Source of the DNA: Pseudomonadota bacterium
GTDB lineage: Bacteria > Pseudomonadota > Gammaproteobacteria > Pseudomonadales > Azotimanducaceae
NCBI GenBank assembly: GCA_027624035.1
Contig: JAQBUI010000037.1
Location: 1-40,447 of the forward strand
Direction of reading: 5' to 3'
Length of the DNA stretch: 40,447 nt
Shown: positions 25,557-33,248 of the stretch, piece after piece
Numbering within the stretch: the stretch's first letter is position 1
How the letters are laid out: the number at the start of each line of letters is the position of its first letter
Notes under the pieces: generated by a model
What the model was told of the DNA's origin: nothing
Database searches by the model: none
What the model saw: the letters and a program-made list of their open reading frames with translations, nothing else
Translations under genes and position numbers: made by a program

Positions 25557-26351
25557 ATGAAGATCTATCTGCTTTGCATCACGGTGGGCCTGCTCCTGAC
25601 GATGAACATCCATGCGTCAGAAGGCCCGGTCATGCATTTGTTTCCCACCACTGTTCTCGAAGACATCAGAGAAACCGGGAAGGTTGCTGAAGAGATGGAA
25701 AACAATCTCCAGGACATCATTTCCCGGCTTGATCTGCAGCAGGAGCTTTACCACGGGTCCCGGTGTGCCGGCGCGGACGAAGACCCCGGGTGCCAGCGAA
25801 TCGCAAGGCAGATCGGTGCCACCTATCTTGAGATGCTGACGGTGATGACCGAGCGGTTGCCGCAGATGGAACAGGCAGTCGACAACACCCGGGCTGGACT
25901 TAAAAAGCGCCTTCGTTCGGAACTGGGTGAAAAGACGACCCCGGGCGGATTGCAGGACGTTCTGCTGGGACGCCAGACCGGCCCAGCCGATGAGGCGACC
26001 CTGGCGCTCCGGGGCAGGTCCGGTATCCGGTTGTCTGACCGGTTCAAACAGTACTACGGCCTTGTGGCGAGCCGTCAGGGTGGCGCTTCATCATCACTTG
26101 CTGTGATTGCCTCGGATATCTACCTCGACATGGAGCAGGCTTCCTATCTGATCGCTGCGACTCGTGAGGAAATCAGTCGCGCCACGCTGATGGAACAGCT
26201 GAACCAGTCGTTTGGACTGATTACACCGGAAATGGCCCAGGTGGTGGAGGGTGTCAAGTCCATATTGTTTGGTGAGCAGGGCGATGCCCCCATCGCCTCG
26301 GCCCCGCCTGAAAATACCGGGCTGACCTACGTCAGCCCACTTGAATATTAA
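25557..26351 (+). CDS. Secreted helical protein, first gene of the envelope operon
   Basis: A 264-residue exported protein with a signal peptide (about residues 1-20, ending HASEG) and mostly helical mature sequence. Heptad-like segments include VLEDIRETGKVAEEMENNLQ and VMTERLPQMEQAVDNTRAGL. Two cysteines (about 68-79, CAGADEDPGC) form a likely disulphide loop. The C-terminal tail is Pro/Ser-rich. I recognise no family. It is 10 bases upstream of a lipoprotein gene and co-directional with the operon, so an envelope structural role is inferred. Confidence 0.7.
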   Translation: MKIYLLCITVGLLLTMNIHASEGPVMHLFPTTVLEDIRETGKVAEEMENNLQDIISRLDLQQELYHGSRCAGADEDPGCQRIARQIGATYLEMLTVMTERLPQMEQAVDNTRAGLKKRLRSELGEKTTPGGLQDVLLGRQTGPADEATLALRGRSGIRLSDRFKQYYGLVASRQGGASSSLAVIASDIYLDMEQASYLIAATREEISRATLMEQLNQSFGLITPEMAQVVEGVKSILFGEQGDAPIASAPPENTGLTYVSPLEY

Positions 26352-26361
26352 GGAGACGATC

Positions 26362-26892
26362 ATGAGGAAGTTCTACGGACTGGTTCTGATCACTGTGCTG
26401 GCCGGATGCGCCTCGACGACGCCCACCGCCCAGTGTGATGTCACGATCAGGGCGCCACTCGAGGGTGCGATGCTGATGGTCGAGGACCGATTGACCAATG
26501 GTTGTGCCTATAGTTTCGATGCCTACATGGCACAGTTGATCGAGGTGGCCCGCGACAATCCTGCGGCCGGGAATAAACGGGCCTTCAGCGAACTGCTTGT
26601 ACGGATCAGCGATCAGGCAGTGATCAGCAAGCGCCAGGCGAGTGAGTTCTACAATCGGTATTTCAATATCAAGTTTGCCTCGCTATCCGGGGACTACAAC
26701 ACCTGCTCCCAGGTCTGCCCCGTCAGAAGCAAGGTCATATCCCAAATGCGGGATGAGCTGAGGGACAAGGAAGTCGGGCTGCTTGAGATCACCGGAGACC
26801 AGGGGTCTTACTATCGGGCCGACCACCTCCTGCAGGAATCGGAACTGGTTCTGGAAGCGACCTGCAGAGCCTGTGACGGTGATGCAGGCTGA
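26362..26892 (+). CDS. Outer-membrane-type lipoprotein
   Basis: A 176-residue lipoprotein. The ATG at 26362 follows AGGAG at 26351-26355; the upstream in-frame codons were rejected. The signal is MRKFYGLVLITVLAGC, with lipobox LAGC. Six further cysteines occur (in AQCDV, NGCAYS, NTCSQVCP, EATCRACD), so several disulphides are likely. A helical middle (about residues 50-115) includes KRAFSELLVRISDQAV. No family is recognised. The stop overlaps the next start (TGATG), coupling it to the channel gene. Confidence 0.75.
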   Translation: MRKFYGLVLITVLAGCASTTPTAQCDVTIRAPLEGAMLMVEDRLTNGCAYSFDAYMAQLIEVARDNPAAGNKRAFSELLVRISDQAVISKRQASEFYNRYFNIKFASLSGDYNTCSQVCPVRSKVISQMRDELRDKEVGLLEITGDQGSYYRADHLLQESELVLEATCRACDGDAG

Positions 26893-27581
26893 TGGGTGTC
26901 CTGACGCCCTACGTTGCCGGCACCGGGGTCGGATTGATACTGACGACAGCATTGTCGCGCACTCCTGATGACTGGATCGAGTCCGCAGGCCGATGGGTTG
27001 ATCTGAACCTTGGCTATTCTGCCTGGGTGTTTGTGGCGGTCCTCGTGTGTTTTGTCGCCAATCTGATCAGCCTGCGAGGGCAACTCCGGGTCGGCAACGA
27101 CTTCAAGGCGGTGTCCCGGCTGGACCAGCTGAGTGACGTATGGACTCATGTCTTTGTCGGAGTCGGTGTGATCTGGACAGCAGTCGGCATGCGCAGTGCA
27201 TTGTCTGCTGCGCTCACAGCGCCCGCCGATGTCAATGAGGCTGGCAGTCAGGTGCTGGCCCGTCTGGTGGACGGCGGCATTCTGCTTGCGTTGTCGACGA
27301 CCATTGTCGGTGCAGCGGGAGGCTATCTGATGCGCCTTTTAAAGACCGGCTGGCTGGGGGCAGCCCTGTCGGCCTTCTACCATCACGAGGATCGGTATGA
27401 AACAGATGAGTTGATGGCGAGGTTACGATCCATTGAGGATGCGATCACCCGGTATGGCACTCGGCCGGTACCGCCATCAGATTCTTCGGACTTTCGGGAA
27501 GACCTGCGAGCGGACCTGCGAGAGGACCTGCCATCGGGCATTCCATCACGAATGATGCAGGAGTCAGTCAGTGCGTCGTAG
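26892..27581 (+). CDS. ExbB/TolQ/MotA-like membrane channel subunit
   Basis: A 229-residue membrane protein with three helices at about 42-63, 86-110 and 128-148, the ExbB/TolQ layout. The second and third helices carry the family pattern: GVGVIWTAVGMRSALSAAL and GGILLALSTTIVGAAGGYL correspond to GLxGTVWGxMxxF and GIxxALxTTAxGLxxAIP. It is expected to form the proton-conducting stator together with the next gene. After the helices comes a charged tail ending in a 12-bp-repeat-encoded run (DLRADLRED). The start overlaps the upstream stop and the end overlaps the next gene by 11 bases. Family assignment is by motif and context. Confidence 0.7.
   Translation: MGVLTPYVAGTGVGLILTTALSRTPDDWIESAGRWVDLNLGYSAWVFVAVLVCFVANLISLRGQLRVGNDFKAVSRLDQLSDVWTHVFVGVGVIWTAVGMRSALSAALTAPADVNEAGSQVLARLVDGGILLALSTTIVGAAGGYLMRLLKTGWLGAALSAFYHHEDRYETDELMARLRSIEDAITRYGTRPVPPSDSSDFREDLRADLREDLPSGIPSRMMQESVSAS
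27489..27536 (+). repeat. 12-bp tandem repeat, four units, in the ExbB-like gene
   Basis: Four 12-base units starting GAC (GACTTTCGGGAA, GACCTGCGAGCG, GACCTGCGAGAG, GACCTGCCATCG) encode the acidic/basic tail DFREDLRADLREDL. All are in frame with the gene. Confidence 0.7.
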
Positions 27582-28299
27582 CGACCCCATGTCGGACACG
27601 GATGGTTTGCAGGCCGATGTCATGCGGTTCATGGCAATCATTGCATTGTGCATGGTCGCCATCATGGCACTGGTAGGGCAGTTGGGTGACGCGCCCGTGG
27701 TGGCCCCTTTACAGGGGGCGCAGTCGAACAGGCAACTGCCGCTGCCGGTCACCATGGATGCCCTGAGGGTTTCGGCTCCATCAGCACCCGTCAAGGCTCC
27801 GGTCGACTCCGAACCAACCCCCGTGGCCATGTCGGTGCGAGATCTGAGTCCGGTCTCGTCAAAAGCCAGCCCCGATCCGGGCGCAAGGAAACCGACAGAG
27901 TCTGTTCGACCTTCATCAGAGAAATCCTCTGACAACGCCTCTGACAACTCCTCAGAGAGTACTGGGTTAACTCTTCGTTTCGCCTCCGATCGGGTGTTTC
28001 TGGGAATGATTGCTGCCGGAAGGATCAAGGTATACGTGCGAGATGGTGCCGGATTTGTAGAACTGTCACCGGCTCTGGACACCCGCGCGGGCAAGCCGGC
28101 TGGCCAGCTCTATGAGCTTGTTGGGCCGTCTGTGCCAGCGTTGGTCAGGAAGGTGCTGGGCGAAGCCGACATCTATCTGGTGGTGTTGCCGCAGCCAACA
28201 CAGCGGGCGATCGCAAGGTACGCCCGGGACAGGCAGGTGGTGTCTGATGGTGGCGCATTGGTCATTCATGGAAACGGGGAGGTGCGCCATGAAACCTGA
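27571..28299 (+). CDS. ExbD/TolR-like partner with periplasmic domain
   Basis: A 242-residue protein with one N-terminal helix (about residues 18-38). GLQADVMRFMAIIALCMV aligns with the ExbD/TolR helix (PLVDVMLVLLIIF), including the conserved Asp that carries protons. A Ser/Asp/Pro-rich linker follows, then a periplasmic domain (about 130-240: LTLRFASDRVFLGMIAAGRI ... ALVRKVLGEADIYLVVLP). GTG at 27571 follows CAGGAG and overlaps the upstream gene by 11 bases. The periplasmic part is not a clear TolR or OmpA domain, so its binding partner is unknown. Paired with the ExbB-like protein, it is a proton-driven motor candidate. Confidence 0.68.
   Translation: MRRSDPMSDTDGLQADVMRFMAIIALCMVAIMALVGQLGDAPVVAPLQGAQSNRQLPLPVTMDALRVSAPSAPVKAPVDSEPTPVAMSVRDLSPVSSKASPDPGARKPTESVRPSSEKSSDNASDNSSESTGLTLRFASDRVFLGMIAAGRIKVYVRDGAGFVELSPALDTRAGKPAGQLYELVGPSVPALVRKVLGEADIYLVVLPQPTQRAIARYARDRQVVSDGGALVIHGNGEVRHET
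27919..27954 (+). repeat. 12-bp tandem repeat, three units, in the ExbD-like gene
   Basis: Units GAGAAATCCTCT, GACAACGCCTCT and GACAACTCCTCA encode the linker EKSSDNASDNSSE. In frame, period 12, same spacing as the repeats in neighbouring genes. Confidence 0.65.
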
Positions 28300-29389
28300 A
28301 TGGAGATCACGGCGGACGTCGCCGCAGACATCGCTCAAGACATCGGCGCAGACATGCCTTTGGGCATTGACATGGCTTGCGACACTACTATGCCTTCCTG
28401 CCGGTGCGGCGCCGCTGGACGGTGATCTCGGTAGCTGGCTGGACGAACAGGCCATACCGCAGGTCGTCTCATTGTTGTCCAACCATCCCCGGTTCAAGGG
28501 GCAGGTCATTGACATCGTGGCCATGGACGAAGGTTACCCGACCCCGACGATGAGTGAACTCGTGGACAGTATGCGGGGTCAACTCACCCTGGCTCTGGTC
28601 AGGGATACGCAGGTGAGGATTCCCCTTGAGGGCCGCTGCGATGACGTACACACAGTCCTGGGGATCGACATAGATCGTACCTCGGCAAGCGGATTTGATG
28701 TCACCCTGGCGATGCTCGATCTGGATGAGGGGATCTGGGTCAATGGGACCGTCCAGCGCTGGTCCGGGAGATTGACTTCAGCGCAGCGTAGAATGCTGGC
28801 CACCGTCGGTCGGGAAGGGCGCTGCGACAATCTGGCGTCTCCAATGGTCGCCGGTTATGGGGGCAGCGCAACGGGGCCGGGCACCGGCGAGGGCGCTGCC
28901 GGTGACCTCGAGTGGCGCACAGATCCGGGGCCAGATGCAGGACGGGAACTCATCTCGGAGGTCATTATCAGTGATGCGTCTTCGCTGTGTCGTGACCGCA
29001 ATTGTATGGATGTTCAGATTGAGCTCTTTGAAGTGGCGTTTGTATTGCCATTTCATACCCGCGACGGGGTGGTCACGCCCCTGTACTGTCGTTTGCCAGC
29101 CAGGGAGAGGCCGGGCACGCTCCGTTACGGAATCAACGTGCCAGACGGCGATACGCCGAATCGTCCGTCGGTGGGTTTCTATCTGATGGCGGTCCGGGAC
29201 CGGGAAGTCGCCCGGGAGGTTCTGGAGGTTCTTGTTCTGGCGAGCGACGCCTGTGGTGATGAAGTGGGCGCTGCCCCGCATCAGTGGTTGCCTCGCCTCG
29301 ACGCCCTGCTGGCTGCAAGGGACAGCGGGGTGAGCTGGCGTGCCTTGCATCTGGCACTTGAGGCCAGTGGCATCAGGAGGTTCGAATGA
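28289..29389 (+). CDS. Exported 366-residue unknown protein
   Basis: A 366-residue protein whose ATG at 28289 follows GGGGAGG and overlaps the previous stop by 11 bases. It starts MKPEWRSRRTSPQTSLKTSA, then a hydrophobic segment (WALTWLATLLCLPAGAAP) that acts as signal peptide or anchor. The mature part has VTLAMLDLDEGIWVNGTVQR, faintly like beta-domains of CsgG/FlgO/LpoB-type lipoproteins, followed by LTSAQRRMLATV. The C-terminal half (about 230-366) contains DASSLCRDRNC and a beta-rich VAFVLPFHTRDGVVTPLYCR. I recognise no family. It ends with ATGA overlap into the SPOR-like gene. Confidence 0.65.
   Translation: MKPEWRSRRTSPQTSLKTSAQTCLWALTWLATLLCLPAGAAPLDGDLGSWLDEQAIPQVVSLLSNHPRFKGQVIDIVAMDEGYPTPTMSELVDSMRGQLTLALVRDTQVRIPLEGRCDDVHTVLGIDIDRTSASGFDVTLAMLDLDEGIWVNGTVQRWSGRLTSAQRRMLATVGREGRCDNLASPMVAGYGGSATGPGTGEGAAGDLEWRTDPGPDAGRELISEVIISDASSLCRDRNCMDVQIELFEVAFVLPFHTRDGVVTPLYCRLPARERPGTLRYGINVPDGDTPNRPSVGFYLMAVRDREVAREVLEVLVLASDACGDEVGAAPHQWLPRLDALLAARDSGVSWRALHLALEASGIRRFE
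28315..28350 (+). repeat. 12-bp tandem repeat in the 366-residue gene
   Basis: GACGTCGCCGCA, GACATCGCTCAA and GACATCGGCGCA are three 12-base units. In the gene's frame they read TSPQTSLKTSAQ; a second frame reads ADVAADIAQDIGAD, which resembles the DIAPDIAPDI run in the downstream SPOR-like protein. Confidence 0.6.
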
Positions 29390-29937
29390 TTCGGTTCATG
29401 TGCGGTATCGTTTTCGGGGTCCTGTCTGGTTTGGCGACGGTCCTGGTTCCGGTGCCCGGTCTGCCTGACGAATCCTTCGTGGCCGACGCTGTGATACGTG
29501 ATCTGGCAGTAGACGCTGACTTCGTGGAAACAGCACCAGGGAATCCAGATGACCGTGATGCAGACCTTGATACTTACTCGGCGCCAGACATGGCTTCCGG
29601 TATCGCGACTGACATTGCCCCTGACATTGCCCCTGACATTACCCCTGATACAGATTCTGGTGTGGACCCTGAAACAGAATCTGGCGCAGGCGTTGACCTC
29701 GACCTGGCGTATCAGAAAGTCTGGTCCAGCTTCCGAAGCGAGACCTCGGCGCGAGGTTTTGCAGACCGGATGTCGCGGCTCCTTGCTACCGACCTCGATG
29801 TCGTCAAACTGGCACCGGGCCAATACGAGGTCCGTTTTCCCTGGAAACGGCCTGAAGAGCGCAGTGCCCTGCTCGATGACGTTGCGGCGCTGACCGGTTT
29901 CCGGCCGCCGGAGCAGGGCCATGACGGCCGGCCATAG
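29386..29937 (+). CDS. SPOR-like envelope protein with Asp-rich linker
   Basis: A 183-residue protein. The N-terminus has a hydrophobic helix (about residues 3-24, FMCGIVFGVLSGLATVLVPV) and then an acidic repeat region with TDIAPDIAPDITPDTD encoded by 12-bp units. The last 75 residues (WSSFRSETSARGFADRMSRL then LDVVKLAPGQYEVRFPWK and RSALLDDVAALTGF) look like a SPOR-type fold, which binds denuded peptidoglycan glycan in other proteins. It overlaps the upstream gene by 4 bases and the SLT gene by 17, so all three are translated together. The domain assignment is moderate. Confidence 0.6.
   Translation: MIRFMCGIVFGVLSGLATVLVPVPGLPDESFVADAVIRDLAVDADFVETAPGNPDDRDADLDTYSAPDMASGIATDIAPDIAPDITPDTDSGVDPETESGAGVDLDLAYQKVWSSFRSETSARGFADRMSRLLATDLDVVKLAPGQYEVRFPWKRPEERSALLDDVAALTGFRPPEQGHDGRP
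29611..29646 (+). repeat. 12-bp tandem repeat in the SPOR-like gene
   Basis: Three near-identical units GACATTGCCCCT (29611, 29623) and GACATTACCCCT (29635) encode DIAPDIAPDITP. They are the most regular of the four 12-bp arrays in this operon. Confidence 0.75.
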
Positions 29938-30637
29938 TGTGTCGTGCAGACGACCCCGGCGCGGCCTGACCGGTCCGCCCGGTGGTGGCAGGAACATCCT
30001 GGTGGTGATCCTCCTTGGCCTTGCGCTGCCCGCTGCTGCAGAAGTCATCCCCTATGCCGGGTGCTTCGAGGTGGCCAGCCGGAAGCACGATATCCCGGTA
30101 GACCTGCTGCTGGCGGTAGCGTCTGTTGAAAGTAACTGGCAGGCAGACGCCAGGTCGACTGCCGGCGCCCATGGAATCATGCAGATACGATGGCCGCATA
30201 CGGCGCGCCATCTGGGTGCGCGACGAATATCTGAATTGTACAACCCGTGCCTCAACATTGATTTCGGCGCCCGATACCTCGCGGAACTGTCCCGGCGATT
30301 CAAGGGTCAGTCCCGAATGGTGCTGGCAGCCTATAACTATGGCCCTTCAAGGCTTGAGTCCTATGCGGACGTGCCCGCCGGAGTGCGGGCCTATGTGACA
30401 CGGGTAGAGCAGCGGCGCGCAGCGCTCAATCTCCAGCCTGTCCCGACGTCCATCACGGCCGGGTCACCGCTGCTGACATTTCGTTCCCGGCTGCACGCGG
30501 ATGCGGCAATGAAGGCTCTGGGGCGACAATTGCCTTCTGCCGTGCTCCGACTGACCCGATCGGCCGAGGGCTGGACGCTGGTCAGTGACACGATGAACCC
30601 GGAAGATCGGGTTCGCCTAACCAGATTACTGAGGTGA
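29921..30637 (+). CDS. Lytic transglycosylase, SLT domain
   Basis: A 238-residue murein-cleaving enzyme. A hydrophobic segment (about residues 26-40, LVVILLGLALPAAAEV) exports it. The SLT domain (about 48-160) has the catalytic Glu in VASVESNW (Glu about 70), GIMQIRWP (about 85-92) and the AAYNYGP motif (about 136-142). These residues match the soluble lytic transglycosylase family, which cleaves the glycan strand with formation of 1,6-anhydro-MurNAc. The C-terminal tail (TFRSRLHADAAMKALG then LPSAVLRLTRSAEGWTLV) looks SPOR-like. It overlaps the upstream gene by 17 bases and is 5 bases before the next one. The ATG has GGAGCAGGG upstream. Confidence 0.87.
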   Translation: MTAGHSVSCRRPRRGLTGPPGGGRNILVVILLGLALPAAAEVIPYAGCFEVASRKHDIPVDLLLAVASVESNWQADARSTAGAHGIMQIRWPHTARHLGARRISELYNPCLNIDFGARYLAELSRRFKGQSRMVLAAYNYGPSRLESYADVPAGVRAYVTRVEQRRAALNLQPVPTSITAGSPLLTFRSRLHADAAMKALGRQLPSAVLRLTRSAEGWTLVSDTMNPEDRVRLTRLLR

Positions 30638-30642
30638 AGATA

Positions 30643-31062
30643 ATGAGACAGCTCATCATGGTGGTATTGCTCCTTGGGGCACCGGCATTCGCATCGGACA
30701 TCACCGTCCAGACGAGGATCACTTCGACAACGCCGTTGTATGGCACGCAGGTGATTGCCGTGAGTGAACGGTGCCAGGGGCCACCCCCCAATGGGGCCGG
30801 GCTGGTGTCGCTGCTTGGCTGGGACCTCGGAGCCCTCAGCGTGCCCGGGTCGTGCACGCCGTTGTCGTGCCGGGAAGTTTTCCGGACGGCACAGCGTGCG
30901 GCCGGAACTTCCATGAAAGTCTGCGCGGCCGGACAGGAAGATCGCATCGACAGGCCCATTGGCTATCGCGTTGCCTTCGAGTGGCAGGGCGAGGCAGGGG
31001 AAGTCATTATGGACGAGCCACCACAGGGACGATGGCTGCCGATGCGCGTTCGCTTGCGTTAA
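30643..31062 (+). CDS. Exported protein interrupted in frame by an 87-bp repeat
   Basis: A 139-residue exported protein. The ATG at 30643 follows GAGG; a GTG three codons earlier is an alternative. A signal peptide (about residues 1-18) leads to [17 protein letters not shown], an ERCQG cysteine and a short Gly-rich segment. The codons from about 30831 to 30917 are an exact-length copy of the 87-bp repeat (29 residues, [20 protein letters not shown] then QRAAGTSMK). Next come VCAAGQEDR and [15 protein letters not shown]. These flanks match the ending of the glycine-zipper protein (CRTVQ ... EGYRVTYRYLG), so the repeat sits inside a known domain order with frame kept. Whether the protein tolerates it is untested. 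Confidence 0.75.
   Translation: MRQLIMVVLLLGAPAFASDITVQTRITSTTPLYGTQVIAVSERCQGPPPNGAGLVSLLGWDLGALSVPGSCTPLSCREVFRTAQRAAGTSMKVCAAGQEDRIDRPIGYRVAFEWQGEAGEVIMDEPPQGRWLPMRVRLR
30831..30917. repeat. 87-bp repeat, single intragenic copy (copy D)
   Basis: Exactly 87 bases, 4 substitutions from copy A of the array at 39463. Begins AGCCCTCAGCGTGCCCGGGT and ends CCATGAA. It has GGAAGTT...AACTTCC inverted arms, extended here by CCGG/CCGG. It adds 29 codons without a stop in the host gene's frame. Confidence 0.9.
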
Positions 31063-31148
31063 TCGTCGCGATCGTCCTGCATGTGGCCGGGACCCTGGCA
31101 TTGGCATATCCAGCGTCCGGACGAGCGCCACCGGCTGGCAGGCTGTGA
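31032..31148 (+). CDS. Possible TonB-like membrane microprotein (38 aa)
   Basis: A 38-residue frame from an ATG at 31032 with AGGGAC upstream. It has a single helix ([20 protein letters not shown]) with a His in the middle and a short Pro-rich tail ([12 protein letters not shown]). The TonB/TolA N-terminal helix carries a similar His needed for ExbB/ExbD coupling, so this could be a truncated energy-coupling helix in an operon with ExbB/ExbD-like genes. It overlaps the preceding gene by 31 bases in another frame, and its small size leaves real doubt. Confidence 0.4.
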   Translation: MAADARSLALIVAIVLHVAGTLALAYPASGRAPPAGRL

Positions 31149-31183
31149 TAATCTCCGGCTATTCACGGTTCGGGAAAAAAGCG

Positions 31184-32368
31184 ATGACTTCATTGGGGAC
31201 GCCATTATCCGGCACTGCCTTCAGGGCGCTGCTGTGCGGCAGCGGTGAACTGGGCAAGGAGGTGGTGATCGAACTGCAGCGCCTCGGTGTTGAAGTTATT
31301 GCCGTTGATCGATACGCAAATGCCCCCGCAATGCAGGTGGCGCACCGTTCTCACGTCATTTCCATGCTCGACCCGGATGCCCTGCGCAGGGTGATTGAGC
31401 AGGAGCGGCCGGATGTGATCATCCCGGAGATCGAGGCCCTGAATACTGCGGCTCTGGCAGAACTCGAAGCCGAAGGCTTCAGGGTCATCCCGACCGCCAA
31501 TGCGGCAAGGTTGACCATGAATCGTGAGGGAATCAGGCGGCTGGCCGCAGAGGAACTGGGAATCGTTACCTCTGAATACCGGTTTGCTGATTCCGAGGCC
31601 GACTACAGGGAAGCCATCCGTCAGATCGGGCTGCCGCTGATCGTCAAGCCGATCATGTCATCTTCGGGCAAGGGTCAGAGTCTGGTTCGCCATGAGAGCG
31701 ATATCGCAAAGGCGTGGCGCTACGCCCAGGAGGGAGGGCGCACGGGAGCCGGTCGGGTCATCGTGGAGGCATTGGTGAAATTCGATTTCGAGATCACACT
31801 GCTGACTGTACGGCATCAGGGCGGAACGACATTCTGTGAACCCATTGGTCATCGTCAGGTGGACGGCGACTACCGGGAGTCCTGGCAGCCACAGGCCATG
31901 AGCGAACTGGCTCTTTCCCGGGCGCAGGACATCGCCCTGGCGGTGACCGATGCGCTGGGCGGTTCCGGCATCTTTGGCGTGGAGCTGTTCATCCGGGGTG
32001 ACGATGTGATCTTCAGTGAGGTCTCACCAAGGCCCCACGATACGGGGATGGTGACCATGATCTCGCAGGACCTTTCGGAGTTCGCATTGCATGCGCGAGC
32101 GATCCTGGGGTTACCGATTCCTGCGATCCGGCTCTACGGGCCGTCAGCTTCCAGCGTGATCCTCGCCGAGGGCCATTCAACTGCGCTGCGGTTCGACAAT
32201 CTGGATCAGGCGCTGGCCGAGCCGGACACCACAATCAGGTTGTTTGGCAAGCCCGGTGTCGAGGGCAAACGCCGGATGGGTGTCGCCCTCGCTCGCGGAG
32301 ACAGCGTTGAGGAGGCCAGAGCCCGGGCGCTGCGCGTGTCCGACGCCGTGGGCTTCACGTTCCAGTAA
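31184..32368 (+). CDS. purT: Formate-dependent phosphoribosylglycinamide formyltransferase
   Basis: A 394-residue ATP-grasp enzyme that makes formyl-GAR from GAR, formate and ATP in purine synthesis, a folate-independent bypass of PurN. It is very close to E. coli PurT (392 residues): [73 protein letters not shown] and [20 protein letters not shown]. The ATG at 31184 matches the E. coli start region ([10 protein letters not shown] versus MTLLGTALRP). Upstream GGGAAAAAA is a weak ribosome-binding site. The end overlaps the convergent NmrA-like gene by 14 bases. No PurR box was recognised. Confidence 0.97.
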   Translation: MTSLGTPLSGTAFRALLCGSGELGKEVVIELQRLGVEVIAVDRYANAPAMQVAHRSHVISMLDPDALRRVIEQERPDVIIPEIEALNTAALAELEAEGFRVIPTANAARLTMNREGIRRLAAEELGIVTSEYRFADSEADYREAIRQIGLPLIVKPIMSSSGKGQSLVRHESDIAKAWRYAQEGGRTGAGRVIVEALVKFDFEITLLTVRHQGGTTFCEPIGHRQVDGDYRESWQPQAMSELALSRAQDIALAVTDALGGSGIFGVELFIRGDDVIFSEVSPRPHDTGMVTMISQDLSEFALHARAILGLPIPAIRLYGPSASSVILAEGHSTALRFDNLDQALAEPDTTIRLFGKPGVEGKRRMGVALARGDSVEEARARALRVSDAVGFTFQ

Positions 32369-33245
32369 CACTCCCTGCCAATCGAGCCGCATGGTCACGC
32401 ATGCCGGTCGCGAAATCCCTTGGGGTTAGCGCCAGCAGCCGGGTCATGTCCAGTACATCGAAGTGTTTGTCTTCGAGCAGTCGGCGTACCTCGGCAAGGC
32501 CAATGGCGGGCAGGCCCGGAATGCTCCCGGTCACGAGCGCGGCGGTCGCGATCAGTGGATAGGGCATGGCAACGATGGGTGTCCTGATTGCCATGGCATC
32601 AAGAACGATGGCTACAAACTCCCGATAGGTCAGTGGGGATGGCCCGGCGATGACAATGCTCTGGTTGGTGAGCAGCCCGTCATCGGTGATGCATTGATAC
32701 AGCGCGGTCGCCACATCGTCACAGTGAATGGGCTGTATCAGTGTCCGTCCGCCCGCCGGCAGGGGAATGAGGGGATAGCGCCGCGCCGCTGCGATGATTC
32801 GTTCGACGTTATTGAGGCCGTCGCCGCCATAGATCAGGGTGGGGTGCAGGATCGTAGTGGGCACCATACTTTCGGATGCAAGCTGCTCCATCACCAGTAC
32901 ATCCCTGCAGCGTTCGTCGGGAAAGCGGGTGAATTTCCGGGTGGACCCCAGCGCGATGAAGCGTTGCAGACTGTCCGGCATCAGCAATGGTGCCAGTGCG
33001 GGACGGCTGCAGAGTACCAGAATGTCTGTATCACCTAAAAAGTCCTGGTTGATGGAGACATCACAGGCAATGATCGATGCGCCAGTGCTGGCAGTCAGCG
33101 TAGTGAGTTGCTGAACGCGGGTGAGGTTCCTGCCGATCCCCAGTACCGGAAAACCGTCTTCTGCCAGGCGAACAAACAGTGACTTGCCGGGCCCGGTGGT
33201 GGCCCCGACGATGGTAATCCGTGGTGTCGTGGTTGCGGCAGGCAT
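32355..33245 (-). CDS. NAD(P)-binding NmrA-like / atypical SDR protein
   Basis: A 296-residue Rossmann-fold protein. The N-terminal nucleotide motif [20 protein letters not shown] is a GxxGxxG variant. A later [20 protein letters not shown] section, [11 protein letters not shown] and [14 protein letters not shown] are typical of extended/atypical SDR and NmrA-like proteins. No YxxxK catalytic pair is clear, so it may be a sensor or quinone-type oxidoreductase rather than a classical dehydrogenase. It starts 3 bases after ppc, so it is co-transcribed with it. It lacks a ribosome-binding site of its own and converges with purT, overlapping it by 14 bases. Confidence 0.8.
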   Translation of the reverse strand: MPAATTTPRITIVGATTGPGKSLFVRLAEDGFPVLGIGRNLTRVQQLTTLTASTGASIIACDVSINQDFLGDTDILVLCSRPALAPLLMPDSLQRFIALGSTRKFTRFPDERCRDVLVMEQLASESMVPTTILHPTLIYGGDGLNNVERIIAAARRYPLIPLPAGGRTLIQPIHCDDVATALYQCITDDGLLTNQSIVIAGPSPLTYREFVAIVLDAMAIRTPIVAMPYPLIATAALVTGSIPGLPAIGLAEVRRLLEDKHFDVLDMTRLLALTPRDFATGMRDHAARLAGSVTGT

Positions 33246-33248
33246 CGG

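Noticed and set aside
25557-31148. Zorya-like defence system based on the MotA/ExbB-like pair
   Set aside because: No ZorC, ZorD helicase/nuclease or OmpA-type ZorB domain is present; the partners are envelope proteins and a murein hydrolase.
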